A stretch of DNA of 64,000 bases from Nemertoderma westbladi. Lineage: Eukaryota; Xenacoelomorpha; Nemertodermatida; Nemertodermatidae. Below, piece after piece: positions 31,501 to 41,994 of the stretch. Location of the stretch: NCBI GenBank assembly GCA_032718475.1, contig JAUCBJ010007685.1:1-64000 (forward strand). Direction: 5' to 3'. Position numbers and translations under genes: made by a program. The notes beneath the pieces are model-generated. The model did not search any database, was not told the origin of the DNA, and worked only from the letters and a program-made list of their open reading frames with translations. Within the stretch, counting starts at the first letter, position 1. Each line of letters opens with the position of its first letter.

Positions 31501-33155
31501 GGATTTGCACAGCACGTCACAGGTTTAACTTGTAATGGTTTACTCACCTGTTTAATGGTCATAAACGCAGGTTCCTCTCTTCCTACAAGTAGACTACGAC
31601 TTACTGTAGGTGGACTAGTTATGTTACCTGCTAAAATTGGCGATGAAGTCGCCCTAGGTTGCGGTAATTCCGTCACAACAAACCTGTTGCCTTGCGTCGA
31701 ACGCACAGGCGTTATTTCCTTAGGTTTTGTAACGAAGACCGGTTTTATCGGAGTCGTGGGTTTGAGCATAGGAATAACTTGGGGAAAACGTTTACAGTAA
31801 TCCTCGACGAACTCCTCTCCTCGATCTATTGCTCCCACGCTTCCTTCCTCGATCCGCTTCTGTATTCCGCGATATCGAGCTTCCATACGATCCAGGGCAG
31901 ACAAGTCGTGTCCAGTCCGCGATCTCATAGATCTATCTCTCGCGTCGAGTTCGAGGTCCGCTTGCGCGTTCGCTGTCTCGCGCGATCTACGATTCAATTC
32001 GAACTGTAGTTGCATCTCCCTTTCGCGTCGATCTGCGTCCTGTTGTTGTGCCGCTAATTCCGCTTCCTGTATAGCCAATCGAGCGTTTATTTGCCGCGCC
32101 TCCAACTTGGCACGAATGTCGGATGCTGCTTTCTGCCGTGCTAAGTCCTCCTCCAGTCTGCGCATTTCTGATGCTTCGAATTCAGCTTGCGCCTTGAGTT
32201 GTGCAATTCTTGCCTCGTCTTCTCTACGTTGTTTCTCTCCTTCGATGGCGATCTGTGCCATCTGGTGTCGCGCTTCTTCCTCGGCGACTTGTTGTCGGCG
32301 TGCAACCTCCTGTTGTTGTCGAGTAATTCCAGACGCTGTTCTACTAACGTCGCCAACGTTGCCAACGTCGCTCCGTACGCTAACGAACGATCTATCCAGT
32401 GGTGGATGTTGGTAGGCTCGCGAGCCTTCCGCAGTGAGAACTTCCGTCGTCCCTCGCGGTTCGACTTCCGGTTCGTCGATCGGTACGCCGCATCTACGAA
32501 GAAAATTGGTCAGCGTTTCCAACCTTCCTTCCAGGCAGTAGAGTTCTTCTTCCTCTTCGGGTTGTAACAACGCATCCGAAACTGACTCACCTAGCAGTTG
32601 GTCGAACTGCTCCTGTTGAGCCAAGCTTATTACCGACTTAAACTGAATAAGGCTTTCTCTCGCACTTACCAATTTATCTACTATCTTTACCTGAGTAAAG
32701 TTGTCGCCACGCAACTCTGCAAGTTCGTGCAAACCTTTAAGTTTATCTACGGAGGCATGTACCCTACTTTCTATCCTTACCTGTAAGGTGTAGAACTCGT
32801 ATCTCGACATCGGGGCGGTTAACTCACGTAAAACGCGAAAACCTTCTCTGAGGTTCCGAGTAATCTGGGCCATGTGTCCTCCTATACTTCTAATAACGTT
32901 CTCCTGGCTTCCAGTCGAACTTACCATGTCCAGTTCCCGCGATCTAGTCTGCGGGACGGTAAGGAAATCTTCGATTCTGCCGTCGCCATGCGTTGCGGCT
33001 TCCGGTATTTCCGTTCGGGGTACCGGCGACGCAAGCGGTGTGACATCGGTGGAATCTCGGGTTCTCCTTCTCGGTTCGTCTACTGTCGATCTGTCCGGGT
33101 CGCACGAGTCATAGTCGGTAGGTGGGTATCTCGTCGAATGGGGTGTGTCACTCAT
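28548..33155 (-). CDS. BEL/Pao Gag-protease, truncated at its C-terminus
   Basis: About 1530 codons from ATG 33155, running into the LINE tail. Order: N-terminal region; a long Glu/Arg/Gln-rich coiled coil (about 270-410); disordered Arg/Thr-rich linker; Gag core with PKFSGNAKHWRTLVDYVE near codon 813 (DUF1759 type); double zinc knuckle with CSYCERNGRNHSGHKLRGC near 1050 and CWRCMKPGHVRKDC near 1087, plus a third cysteine cluster CSLCGRNH; aspartic-protease-like domain with AILDSASSHSYVD near 1212 (BEL retropepsin family; the canonical D-S/T-G is altered here to D-S-A-S). The C-terminal part has a 26-residue repeat headed by GRLASLP (three units). RT is missing. The frame itself is uninterrupted, so Gag could still be made. 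Confidence 0.9.
28606..28625. repeat. 20-bp palindromic sequence, copy 3
   Basis: Codes GRLASLP on the minus strand. Spaced exactly 78 bp from copy 4 and 156 bp from copy 5, within a 26-codon protein repeat. Confidence 0.92.
28684..28703. repeat. 20-bp palindromic sequence, copy 4
   Basis: Same frame as copy 3 (GRLASLP). Confidence 0.92.
28762..28781. repeat. 20-bp palindromic sequence, copy 5
   Basis: Same frame as copies 3 and 4 (GRLASLP). Confidence 0.92.
31308..31327. repeat. 20-bp palindromic sequence, copy 6
   Basis: Read in a different frame, giving KACEPT. Shares its left-flank codons (TTSW) with copy 7, so these two are probably a local duplication. Confidence 0.92.
31401..31420. 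repeat. 20-bp palindromic sequence, copy 7
   Basis: Frame KACEPT, as in copy 6. Confidence 0.92.
32411..32430. repeat. 20-bp palindromic sequence, copy 8 (variant)
   Basis: Has CGCG in place of CGCA, making AGGCTCGCGAGCCT a perfect palindrome. Read in the third frame, giving EGSRAY. Confidence 0.92.
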
Positions 33156-34052
33156 GTCTTATTATATACGTCAAGTACGGGTAATAAAATGTCAAAGTGT
33201 CTGAATGTTGAAGTGTCAAACTTACCTAACCGGTACAAATAAATCAACAAGTCAGAATGTCGAAATGTCAAAATGTCGAAATGTACAAATGTCAAACTTA
33301 CCTTGATATATATATATATCATATATATACCCTAACCGGTACAAATAAACTAACAAGGTATATAATAAAATAAGTAGTAATCTAGCCTACCGGCTAAATT
33401 TGTACGAATAAGTGAGATAACGGTATACGTTAACAAAATATAGATCAACAAGTATAAACAATAGGCCAAACAGCAACGTCTAACGGGAAAATAAGTACCA
33501 ACAACACTACTAATAGACAGTGAAACCCACAAATTTTGAGTACTACTGTGCTTTCTTAAGTTTGAACGACGCGAGTCGTAAAACTTACGTTCCTTTGATC
33601 TTCCAGTCGTACAAATTCCCAAATACAAACCGGACGTGGGTCTTTCCGTTTTTCGGCGGCGCGGACGAATTTATTGTCTCCCAAACTTTGCGAAAAGCGG
33701 TCTAATCCTCGAAGCGGTCCAGAAATGAGTCCTTGAGTCCTGAAAAGGTCGAAGGTGAGAGTTTTACTTCTACGCTTACGAAAAATTTTCCTAGGTACCG
33801 ATACAAATTGGTCTTTAAACCCTATATACCTTTTCAAGTACCGAAAGTAACACCGCACACACACGGCGTAAAACAAAGTGCTACAAACTAACTGTTAGCT
33901 AGTCAAATATTAAATACGAAAGTACTAGCTACCCTAAAAGCCTACTGAAGCAGGGGACGTTCTAAATTACTAAATTTACTAACCTTAAATTTTAAATATC
34001 TCCTACTTTCAATAGCTAACAATTCTAAACTAAAGGAAAATATACTTCCTAC
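33156..34052 (-). promoter_or_regulatory. BEL 5' leader with two consensus splice-donor-like sites
   Basis: About 900 bp between the 5' LTR and the Gag ATG. On the minus strand two sites read AG|GTAAGTTTGACA: plus-strand ACTTACCT at 33220-33227 and at 33297-33304. Each is followed upstream by a shared CCGGTACAAATAAA-like unit, so this part is itself duplicated. Short GTCGAAAT repeats and an AT repeat (33306-33328) lie beside them. No gene is recognised in the leader ORFs. Confidence 0.55.
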
Positions 34053-36307
34053 TGTAAGGGTCCAGTAGTATACCGCTTACCAGATCCTAGTAACGATGTA
34101 TCTTACTATGAGACTCTAGTAATGTATACGGGCTTGTACAGTATCTGACAACAAATCCCAGTCCAGGATATCTAAACAAACAGATATAGTACACAAACGA
34201 CTACTGGCGAGGAACAGAGCCTTGTATCTATTCTATGTACGTGAGCGGGTCGAATGCCTACGTACTAGACAGAAGGATACCTGTCCTCTAACCGGTGAGG
34301 CAGATGTACAGTTACAGTAACAGACCAAACTCACGGGAAAACAATCCCCGCGCAGCGAATCCTAACTATCACTGACAGTCCTAAATACAGTAACTTGCCG
34401 CGGTGTGATTTATATGGTTTATATACGAGCTAGTGGGTTAACAGACCTAGCGTAACAACACTGACAGTCCTAAATCAGTCGAAAAGGGGTCGTGCCTAAA
34501 TGTAACAATAACTGATCCCCCTGTACGAAATCAGTCTAAAAGGTCAGGCCTAAATGTAACAATACCGTTGTCCAGACAAACAACAGTTTAATAACGAAAA
34601 TGAAATACTCCTTATCTTGCCGCAACTAAATCAGATCCTAATTGTACAAATACAGATAATTTCCACCTAAAGTAATGTATAGTACGCTATAGCTAGTAGA
34701 ACTTTAAGGGCAATATGTTTTAGGGCGTGTGTGTGTGTTACAAATAAAACAATTTCGTGTAATTCCTTTTACTAGGTTTTAGTGATTTTCTGACTAAATG
34801 ATACCGTGCGCTAGCTACTAAAATAAACTAGTCGCGTTTGTAGAACTTTATACTCACGAATGACGTCAAAGCTCTCTCCTTCCTATCCACAACCCAATGG
34901 GCAACCACAGTGTTAGTAACTACACCCGTGATCGGCACTAATACCAGATTCTGGTTGTAAGATAAGAATAGGGGTTAATCGCTACCGTACGTTAGCTGAT
35001 CTGGTATACTAATTTAATTCTAGAACTTTGTTGCTGCGGTAGTTAGCAGCAATACCTATCAGTACGTGGCAAGGCGCGGTAGGATATTAATAAACCTCCC
35101 TAGGCCAAGCAGTGTGCCGGTAGCAGAAATACTCCTTGCCTGATCAAATAGCTAACTCCAGACAGGGGGGGGGGGGGGGTACTAATGTACGTTCTACAAA
35201 GCGAACCGGTACCAAACAGTCAGTGCTACGAATCACTAAATTATGGAACATATGCTGTCCGTACCTAATATGTACTCGCGTACTGACGAATGGCAATAGT
35301 TCGCACCTGTAGGAAGTACAGGTTAACCCAGGGGTTCGTAGGACTTGACAAAGGGGGGGGTTTGTCTGGATATAATTATTTGATCCTAAATTTGCGGCGT
35401 CCAGTACGGTGTCACGCTTACCCTGATCTATAGGTCTTACGGCGGGCAAGGGCGTCGAACAAAGTCTTACCTTCTCACAAAGCGGGCGCTGCATAGCAAG
35501 TGGAGTATTTCGAAGGGGCAAAGGGGGTGCGCGGTCGATCCAATGTGGGCGCTAGCGTGTTGTGGACATCCCTTCCCTGCGTTGCTTACGGCCTAACGAT
35601 CTAGGCTGCCATCTCCCTGGTGTTCGGCTGTCCCGAAGTCGGACCAAAAGAAAACATGTCAGGAAATTGCAGTATATTTACAGTTTTACAAAGAATTATC
35701 AAACGAAGTTTCAACAAGAAACCGAATAAACTAATTTTAAAATAATATCAGGGTGGTTTACAAAGGAAGTGAAGGTGTGATAACCGAAGGCAAACCGGCC
35801 TTTTTATACTAGAAATTGCACATGGAAACTAAACAGAATTTTCCACAGCTTCACCATTGAGCAATGAAGTGCTTCGTGCTCTATGATTGGCCCAGCTCAT
35901 CGTTCAACGCAGTCCGGCCCTTACACTAAATCTGGGACATGGAATCCTAACAGAATTTTCCACTGCCTCACATTTGAGCAATAAGATAATTTATGCCCTA
36001 TGATTGGCCTGGCTCATTATTCGCTACGCTGTACGCTTCTCATTGGCCTACCAATTAGCACCACACGAAAATAAATGGCCCCAAAATACAAATTTCCCGA
36101 CTGGGATTCGAACTCGTAACCTACGTAATGTAACCAACGCCTTAACCATCTGACCACTACGCCACGAGAGTACCTAAGGGTTTTATGTGTACAAATATGA
36201 ATAGGCATATTACATTACTGTAACTTAATCAAAATACGTCGGATTTTCAAAAGTTTTTACGTTAAAGTTAAACTACAAATGCTACCTTATAGTGAAATAA
36301 TTCATCA
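34053..36307 (-). repeat. 5' LTR of the BEL element
   Basis: 2255 bp, TG...CA on the plus strand. Same content as the 3' LTR apart from a single copy of the 89-bp unit and minor differences. The tRNA-like segment is at about 36096-36174 and the G tract near 35165-35179. Confidence 0.92.
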
Positions 36308-36335
36308 GAAACTACATGGCACTGCAAAACTATCA
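36308..36335. repeat. 39-bp satellite remnant right of BEL
   Basis: GAAACTACATGGCACTGC... continues the satellite unit cut at 21367, including the right copy of the GAAAC duplication. Confidence 0.88.
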
Positions 36336-37009
36336 GAAGTTACATTTCTGATCAAAATTTAGTGTAATATCTATTAGTTTTATTTGTCAATATATCAAGA
36401 CCCTTTCAATTCCAAATGATTGGCAGATGAGTGAATGCATTTACACTGAAAATCAGAATATTTTTTGTGGGAAATTCAACAAAATTGTTTTACTTGAAAA
36501 TCATCATAATTAAGATCTAAATTATTCCTGTGTATAATTTAAATAAATATTAATTAAAAATAAATTAAATTAATAAAATTCGTGTATATAATTTCATTGC
36601 ACATATACAAAAAACTCTCATAATACTGTAAGGTATCTCGAAAAGATGACACCCCCTCCTCCAACCTAACCTCATGTTGACCTTCAAATTATATAAATTA
36701 TCGTTTATGTCACAGTTTCTTGTTGTTTGTTTATGTTCTTCTTGCTTTTGGATGGAATTCTTGGCCTAAGTATAAGTAATTATTCATTTCAAGGCGAAAT
36801 TATCATTTAAGGCTATTGTTGCTATTTACAATATGACTCACCCGCCTATACCATGAGTCCCATAGTGAAATTTTTTGGTGTACGGAACCCCAAAAGTTGT
36901 ATGCAGCCGGAGATAGACTTTTATAATTTGTCTTGAACATTTTAACATTAGGAAGTAGTATGCATGCTACATGTGAATGGATTATGACTGATCTTCCATC
37001 TGTTTCCTA
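36336..37009. other. AT-rich spacer, nothing recognised
   Basis: No gene or repeat family was recognised. A tract of mixed A/T near 36540-36580 precedes the minisatellite. Confidence 0.5.
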
Positions 37010-38812
37010 AAGGAATGGCTGTTCACCACCATGGGAGATCTTCAAAGTAAACCCTTCCACTCTGTTTCCTAAAGGAATGCCTGTTCACCACCATGGGAGA
37101 TCTTCACAGTAAACCCTTCCATTCTGTTTCCTTAAGGAATGCCTGTTCACCACCATGGGTGATCTTCCACAGTAAATCCTTCCACTCTGTGTCCTAAAGG
37201 AATGCCTGTTTACCACAATGGGTGATCTTCCACAGTAAACCCTTCCACTCTTTTTCCTAAAGGTATGCCTGTACTCCAACATGGGTAATCTTCCACAGTA
37301 AACCCTTCCACTCTGTTTCCTAAAGGTATGCCTGTACTCCAACATGGGTAATCTTCCACAGTAAACCCTTCCACTCTGTTTCCTAAAGGAATGCCTGTTC
37401 ACCACCATGGGTAATCTTCCACAGTAAACCCTTCCACTCTGTTTCCTAAAGGAATTCCTGTTCACCACCAGGGGTGATCTTCCATAGTAAACCCTTCCAC
37501 TCTGTTTCCTAAAGGAATGCCTGTTCACCACCATGGGTGATCTTCCACAGTAAACCCTTCCACTCTGTTTCCTAAAGGAATGCCTGTTCACCACCATGGG
37601 TGATCTTCCACAGTAAACCCTTCCACTCTGTTTCCTAAAGGAATGCCTGTTCACCACCATGGGTGATCTTCCATAGTAAACCCTTCCACTCTGTTTCCTA
37701 AAGGAATGCCTGTTCAACACCATGGGTGATCTTCCACAGTAAACCCTTCCACTCTGTTTCCTAAAGGAATGCCTGTTCACCACCATGGGTGATCTTCCAT
37801 AGTAAACCCTTCCACTCTGTTTCCTAAAGGAATGCCTGTTCAACACCATGGGTGATCTTCCACAGTAAACCCTTCCACTCTGTTTCCTAAAGGAATGCCT
37901 GTTCAACACCATGGGTGATCTTCCACAGTAAACCCTTCCACTCTGTTTCCTAAAGGAATGCCTGTTCACCACCATGGGTGATCTTCCACAGTAAATCCTT
38001 CCACTCTGTGTCCTAAAGGAATGCCTGTTTACCACAATGGGTGATCTTCCACAGTAAACCCTTCCACTCTTTTTCCTAAAGGTATGCCTGTACTCCAACA
38101 TGGGTAATCTTCCACAGTAAACCCTTCCACTCTGTTTCCTAAAGGTATGCCTGTACTCCAACATGGGTAATCTTCCACAGTAAACCCTTCCACTCTGTTT
38201 CCTAAAGGAATGCCTGTTCACCACCATGGGTAATCTTCCACAGTAAACCCTTCCACTCTGTTTCCTAAAGGAATTCCTGTTCACCACCAGGGGTGATCTT
38301 CCATAGTAAACCCTTCCACTCTGTTTCCTAAAGGAATGCCTGTTCACCACCATGGGTGATCTTCCACAGTAAACCCTTCCACTCTGTTTCCTAAAGGAAT
38401 GCCTGTTCACCACCATGGGTGATCTTCCACAGTAAACCCTTCCACTCTGTTTCCTAAAGGAATGCCTGTTCACCACCATGGGTGATCTTCCACAGTAAAC
38501 CCTTCCACTCTGTTTCCTAAAGGAATGCCTGTTCACCACCATGGGTGATCTTCCACAGTAAACCCTTCCACTCTGTTTCCTAAAGGAATGCCTGTTCACC
38601 ACCATGGGTGATCTTCCACAGTAAACCCTTCCACTCTGTTTCCTAAAGGAATGCCTGTACTCCAACATGGGTAATCCTCCACAGTAAACCCTTCCACTCT
38701 GTTTCCTAAAGGAATGCCTGTTCACCACCATGGGTGATCTTCCACAGTAAACCCTTCCACTCTGTTTCCTAAAGGAATGCCTGTTCACCACCATGATGGG
38801 TGATCTTCAACA
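37010..38812. repeat. 63-bp minisatellite with 13-unit higher-order repeat
   Basis: About 28 head-to-tail 63-bp units. Diagnostic variants (for example CTCTTTTTCC, GGTATGCCTGTACTCC, GGAATTCC) recur with an offset of 819 bp (37248 versus 38067), which is exactly 13 units. The array is therefore partly a duplicated block, and that block is hardly diverged. Confidence 0.95.
37085..38794 (-). CDS. Repetitive 569-codon ORF over the minisatellite (coding status uncertain)
   Basis: ATG-initiated minus-strand frame made of about 27 copies of a 21-residue unit, such as HSFRKQSGRVYCGRSPMVVNR. The unit is basic, has one Cys per repeat, and has no signal peptide or known domain that I recognise. Since 63 is divisible by three, an open array is expected if a single unit is open, so length alone is no proof of coding. 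Substitutions between units (H/N, C/Y, S/L, MVV/MLEY) change amino acids freely, which gives no visible sign of purifying selection. It could be an unrecognised repetitive protein; satellite by-product is more likely. Confidence 0.25.
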   Translation of the reverse strand: MVVNRHSFRKQSGRVYCGRSPMVVNRHSFRKQSGRVYCGGLPMLEYRHSFRKQSGRVYCGRSPMVVNRHSFRKQSGRVYCGRSPMVVNRHSFRKQSGRVYCGRSPMVVNRHSFRKQSGRVYCGRSPMVVNRHSFRKQSGRVYCGRSPMVVNRHSFRKQSGRVYYGRSPLVVNRNSFRKQSGRVYCGRLPMVVNRHSFRKQSGRVYCGRLPMLEYRHTFRKQSGRVYCGRLPMLEYRHTFRKKSGRVYCGRSPIVVNRHSFRTQSGRIYCGRSPMVVNRHSFRKQSGRVYCGRSPMVLNRHSFRKQSGRVYCGRSPMVLNRHSFRKQSGRVYYGRSPMVVNRHSFRKQSGRVYCGRSPMVLNRHSFRKQSGRVYYGRSPMVVNRHSFRKQSGRVYCGRSPMVVNRHSFRKQSGRVYCGRSPMVVNRHSFRKQSGRVYYGRSPLVVNRNSFRKQSGRVYCGRLPMVVNRHSFRKQSGRVYCGRLPMLEYRHTFRKQSGRVYCGRLPMLEYRHTFRKKSGRVYCGRSPIVVNRHSFRTQSGRIYCGRSPMVVNRHSLRKQNGRVYCEDLPWW

Positions 38813-38819
38813 GTATGAG

Positions 38820-39086
38820 TTGAAATTGGCTGCAGGTATTATTGGACAGTTTCTATAATATCACATATATATATTATTACTAATGGCATAAAAACAATAA
38901 CAAATTAGAATGTTATTAATATATATTTTTTATATAATTATTTATATAAATATTATTCAATTAATTTACGTATTATTATTGAATATGGTTGACTTAAAAG
39001 ATGCCTCTTACTGTATAAAGGAGACTAAAAGTTATTGTTACTCAAATTAAGTTGATTGTATTGATATAATGTGATATTTGTTGGTG
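38820..39086. other. AT-rich spacer
   Basis: Nothing recognised. Base composition changes sharply to GC-rich at about 39087, where the next retroelement starts. Confidence 0.5.
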
Positions 39087-41690
39087 ATGTCGCAGAGCTC
39101 ACAACGTTGCTGTCAATGCGATGTCTCCGCTTGCGCCCCCACTAGCCGCTGTGGGTGCGCCCGAGCGTCACGGCCGTGCAATAACTGCCGGCCCCCGTCA
39201 ACCAGTGGCTGCAAGAACCCGGTATCAGCTACGGGTACTACTACAACAAGCGCGTTAATCGACCCGGACGCCACCTTGGTCCCTGATCCGCTCTCCCGAA
39301 GCATGGGGGACGAGAGCTCCTCCGATCTGACTCAGACACTGCGTCCTGCCGGTTCACAGGCAACGCCTTCTAGCGGTAGTCCATCAAACTCACCCGTTTC
39401 AGTGGCGACAACAGCTATGGCCCCCCTACCAGTTTCCCAGGTTCTAGAAGATGCTTTTGGGGGTGTTTGGCTTAACTCCCCAGGTTCGTCCACCGACTCA
39501 ACCTGGGAGAGACGCCATAGCCGACTAGCTCAACTACCCAGCCGCCAGTACCTGGTTCCTGGGGGCAATGTCGGCCGCAAGATCGTTGACCTCCTCGCCA
39601 AAGAGATGGAGAAGTTCGTGGGGGGAGACTGTCCGTCCGAACGCCCGCTGTGCTTAGTCGCCACGGTCTTTCAGAGAGACCCGGACATGGTGAAGAGCCC
39701 TGACGTCCGACGGCTTGTCCTCAGATGGCTGTTGGCGTGGGAGCGTGGGGAATTCGAGGCCCTTCTGGCGGAGGCGGATCGCTGCAACTCGAAGTTCCCC
39801 AAGGCCTGAGGGGCAGCGCCAGCCAAAACTGCGAGGATCTTCAACCGGAAGGTCCTTGCTGGGATGAATCGGTCCGCAGTCCGGATGTTGACGGAGCGCG
39901 ACGGGGGAGGCGTTCTGGACCCCGATGCCCAAGCCGAAGGTAAACCCCCGGGTTTCACAGTCCGGGATGCCCTGGAGGAGAAACACCCTCCTCAGATGAC
40001 GATTTCTCCCTCTGTCCTCGACCCCTGCGAAAACCTCCCTCCTTTGGAGAGCGTCGATGTTACCGGGCAGCACGTTCTGAAGGCGGCCCGTGCTCTCCAG
40101 GGAAGCTCCGGTCCGGTAGGAGGCGACGCGGAGCTGTGGCACGCACTGTTGACTCGGTACGACAACCACAGCGCCCGGCTGCGCGAGGCCGTCGCTAGTT
40201 TGGCGCGGCGTTTGTCGAACACAATCGTGCTGTGGGGTGAGATCCGTCTTGTAGGACTCGACAAGGAACCCGGGGTCCGTCCAATCTGAGCCGGAGAGGT
40301 GCTCTACCGCCTCCTCGCGAATTGTATGGCGATGGCGACGAAATTGGACATCGTTCTCCAGTGTGGGGCGGACCAGCTCTGTGTAGGGGTGAAGGCCGGC
40401 ATCGAGGGCGCCGTCCACGCGATGTCCTCCTTGTTCGAAGAAGAGTCGACTCAGGCCATGTTGCTGGTGGATGCACGCAACGCGTTCAATAGACTGAGTC
40501 GCCCCGTCGCCCTGTGGAACTGCCGGGTTTACTGGCATAGGTGCTCGAGGTTCCTCTTCAACGCCTACAATGGACACTCCGTCCTATATCTGTCTGGTTC
40601 CTCCGCCCCCTTGTGGAGCCAAGAGGGTTGGACTCAGGGCGACCCCCTCGCAATGTTGGGCTATGGCTGCGGGACCCTGCCCATGGTCAGGAAGTTGCGC
40701 GATGTGTAATCCCCGTCGGCCCCGGAAGAACCCACCCAACCCGGTTCCCCTACACCCGAACCCCTCAGCGAGTTTGGTTCACCGACACCCAGTGAATACG
40801 GTTCGCCATGTAGTGGTTTTGGTTCGCCACTAAGTGATTCGCCACCCTCCGAATCTGGCCCGCCACCCGACGGATCCGTTTCGCCACCTGTTGAATCAGA
40901 TCCTGAACTCACCCTGTCACTTCTCGATGACCAGGCAGCACAACCCACCAGCCCATCGTAACACCAGTGCTGGTACGCCGACGACGCCTCATCGGCTGGC
41001 AGTTTGTCCGGGATCTGGGAATGGTGGTCTCAGCTCCTCCGTGTGGGCCCTAGCATTGGTTACAACCCGGAGCCGACGAAGAGCTACCTCATCGTCAAGC
41101 CGGGTTGGGAGGCCGAGGCGGAGGAAATGTTCGGTGCCAGCGGAGTCCACATCGTGAATGGACACCGATTCCTCGGCGGCTACATCGGGGAGCACTCCGG
41201 TCTCAAGGAGTTCATCGACGAGAAGGTTTCCGGGTGGGTGGAGAGTATAAATAAACTCGCAGAAGTCGCTAACGAGTTTCCCCAGACGGCACACACTGGG
41301 CTGTCCCGCTGTGTGCAGGCGGAAGTGGGACTACCTGCTGCGAGTTGTCCCCACAGACGTGGAAGAGGTAACCCCGATCCGGACTGCGCTCCTCCAGCGA
41401 TACATTCCCGCCCTATTCGGAAGTCAGCTCGGTTCAGCTGATGAGGAGCTGGTTTTACTTCCTGCTCGCCATGGTGGTATCGGCCTGCGGGACCCCACCA
41501 TGCGACAGGGCCCGGCAGCGCGTAGCTTCCCAGGAGGGGACGGCGGTAGTCCGAGATGCTTTACTCTCGGGACAACCCCTTCATGTGGCAGACCATAACG
41601 CCAAGCTGCGCAGTGTACTCGCCGAGAGCCGGGTGTCTCAGGACGCAGCTTACAAGGAGAAGTGTTGGGCTGGCAGACAAATTGTAACTC
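39087..41690 (+). pseudogene. CXC-Cys / reverse transcriptase non-LTR element, decayed copy 1
   Basis: GC-rich island in AT-rich DNA. From ATG 39087 one frame runs to about 41310, broken by in-frame stops at 39807 (TGA), 40287 (TGA), 40707 (TAA) and 40959 (TAA); it then shifts by one frame near 41310 and continues to about 41520. N-terminus: Cys-rich CXC-like region (CCQCDVSACAP...CGCARASRPCNNC). RT motif A: LLVDARNAFNRLSR; motif B: EGWTQGDPLAML; motif C: YADD (40974-40985). Later conserved text: HRFLGGYIG, LLPARHGGIGLRDP. The C-terminal zinc-finger/nuclease-like part present in copy 2 is missing. I associate this protein type with uncharacterised RT proteins of cnidarians and sponges; the clade is not assigned. 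Confidence 0.8.
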
Positions 41691-41699
41691 TTTGTTGTT

Positions 41700-41981
41700 T
41701 CCCATTGTCAGTGTTGTTTTTGCGTTGCTTTGTTCATTAATTGTATTATGTCGTGTATTTTATTATTATTATTATTTAAATGTGCATTAATTTACATAAC
41801 CAACAACAATAATTAAATATTTATATGTTATATAACATATAACGATGGTTGATGTTTTAATGTATTTTATCAATAACATAATATATAATTCAGTATATTC
41901 ATTAAAGAATATAAACTATGTTCTATAAGTCCTTGATTACATCATTTCAATTTTGGTATTATAGGGTCCAGTAATTACCTC
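41700..41981. other. AT-rich spacer
   Basis: Nothing recognised; ends at the TSD of the next LINE. Confidence 0.5.
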
Positions 41982-41994
41982 TCTGTTGTAATCT

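Larger units (their letters stand above)
21368..36307 (-). mobile_element. BEL/Pao LTR retroelement, 14.9 kb, RT region replaced by a LINE fragment
   Basis: Minus-strand element bounded by about 2.3-kb direct LTRs and an exact 5-bp target-site duplication GAAAC (21363-21367 and 36308-36312) lying in the 39-bp satellite. Interior in transcription order: leader, Gag-protease ORF (33155 to about 28548), LINE fragment (28547-27324), C-terminal pol with integrase (27323-25520), then about 1.8 kb without a recognised product. The RT and RNase H that should lie between protease and integrase are absent. LTR differences are few, so the insertion is young. Confidence 0.93.

Noticed and set aside
37010-38812. 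CRISPR-like array
   Set aside because: Units are contiguous with no unique spacers; eukaryotic minisatellite.
39654-40577. 307-codon minus-strand ORF
   Set aside because: Antisense shadow in the GC-rich CXC/RT pseudogene; the plus strand carries the recognisable RT motifs.
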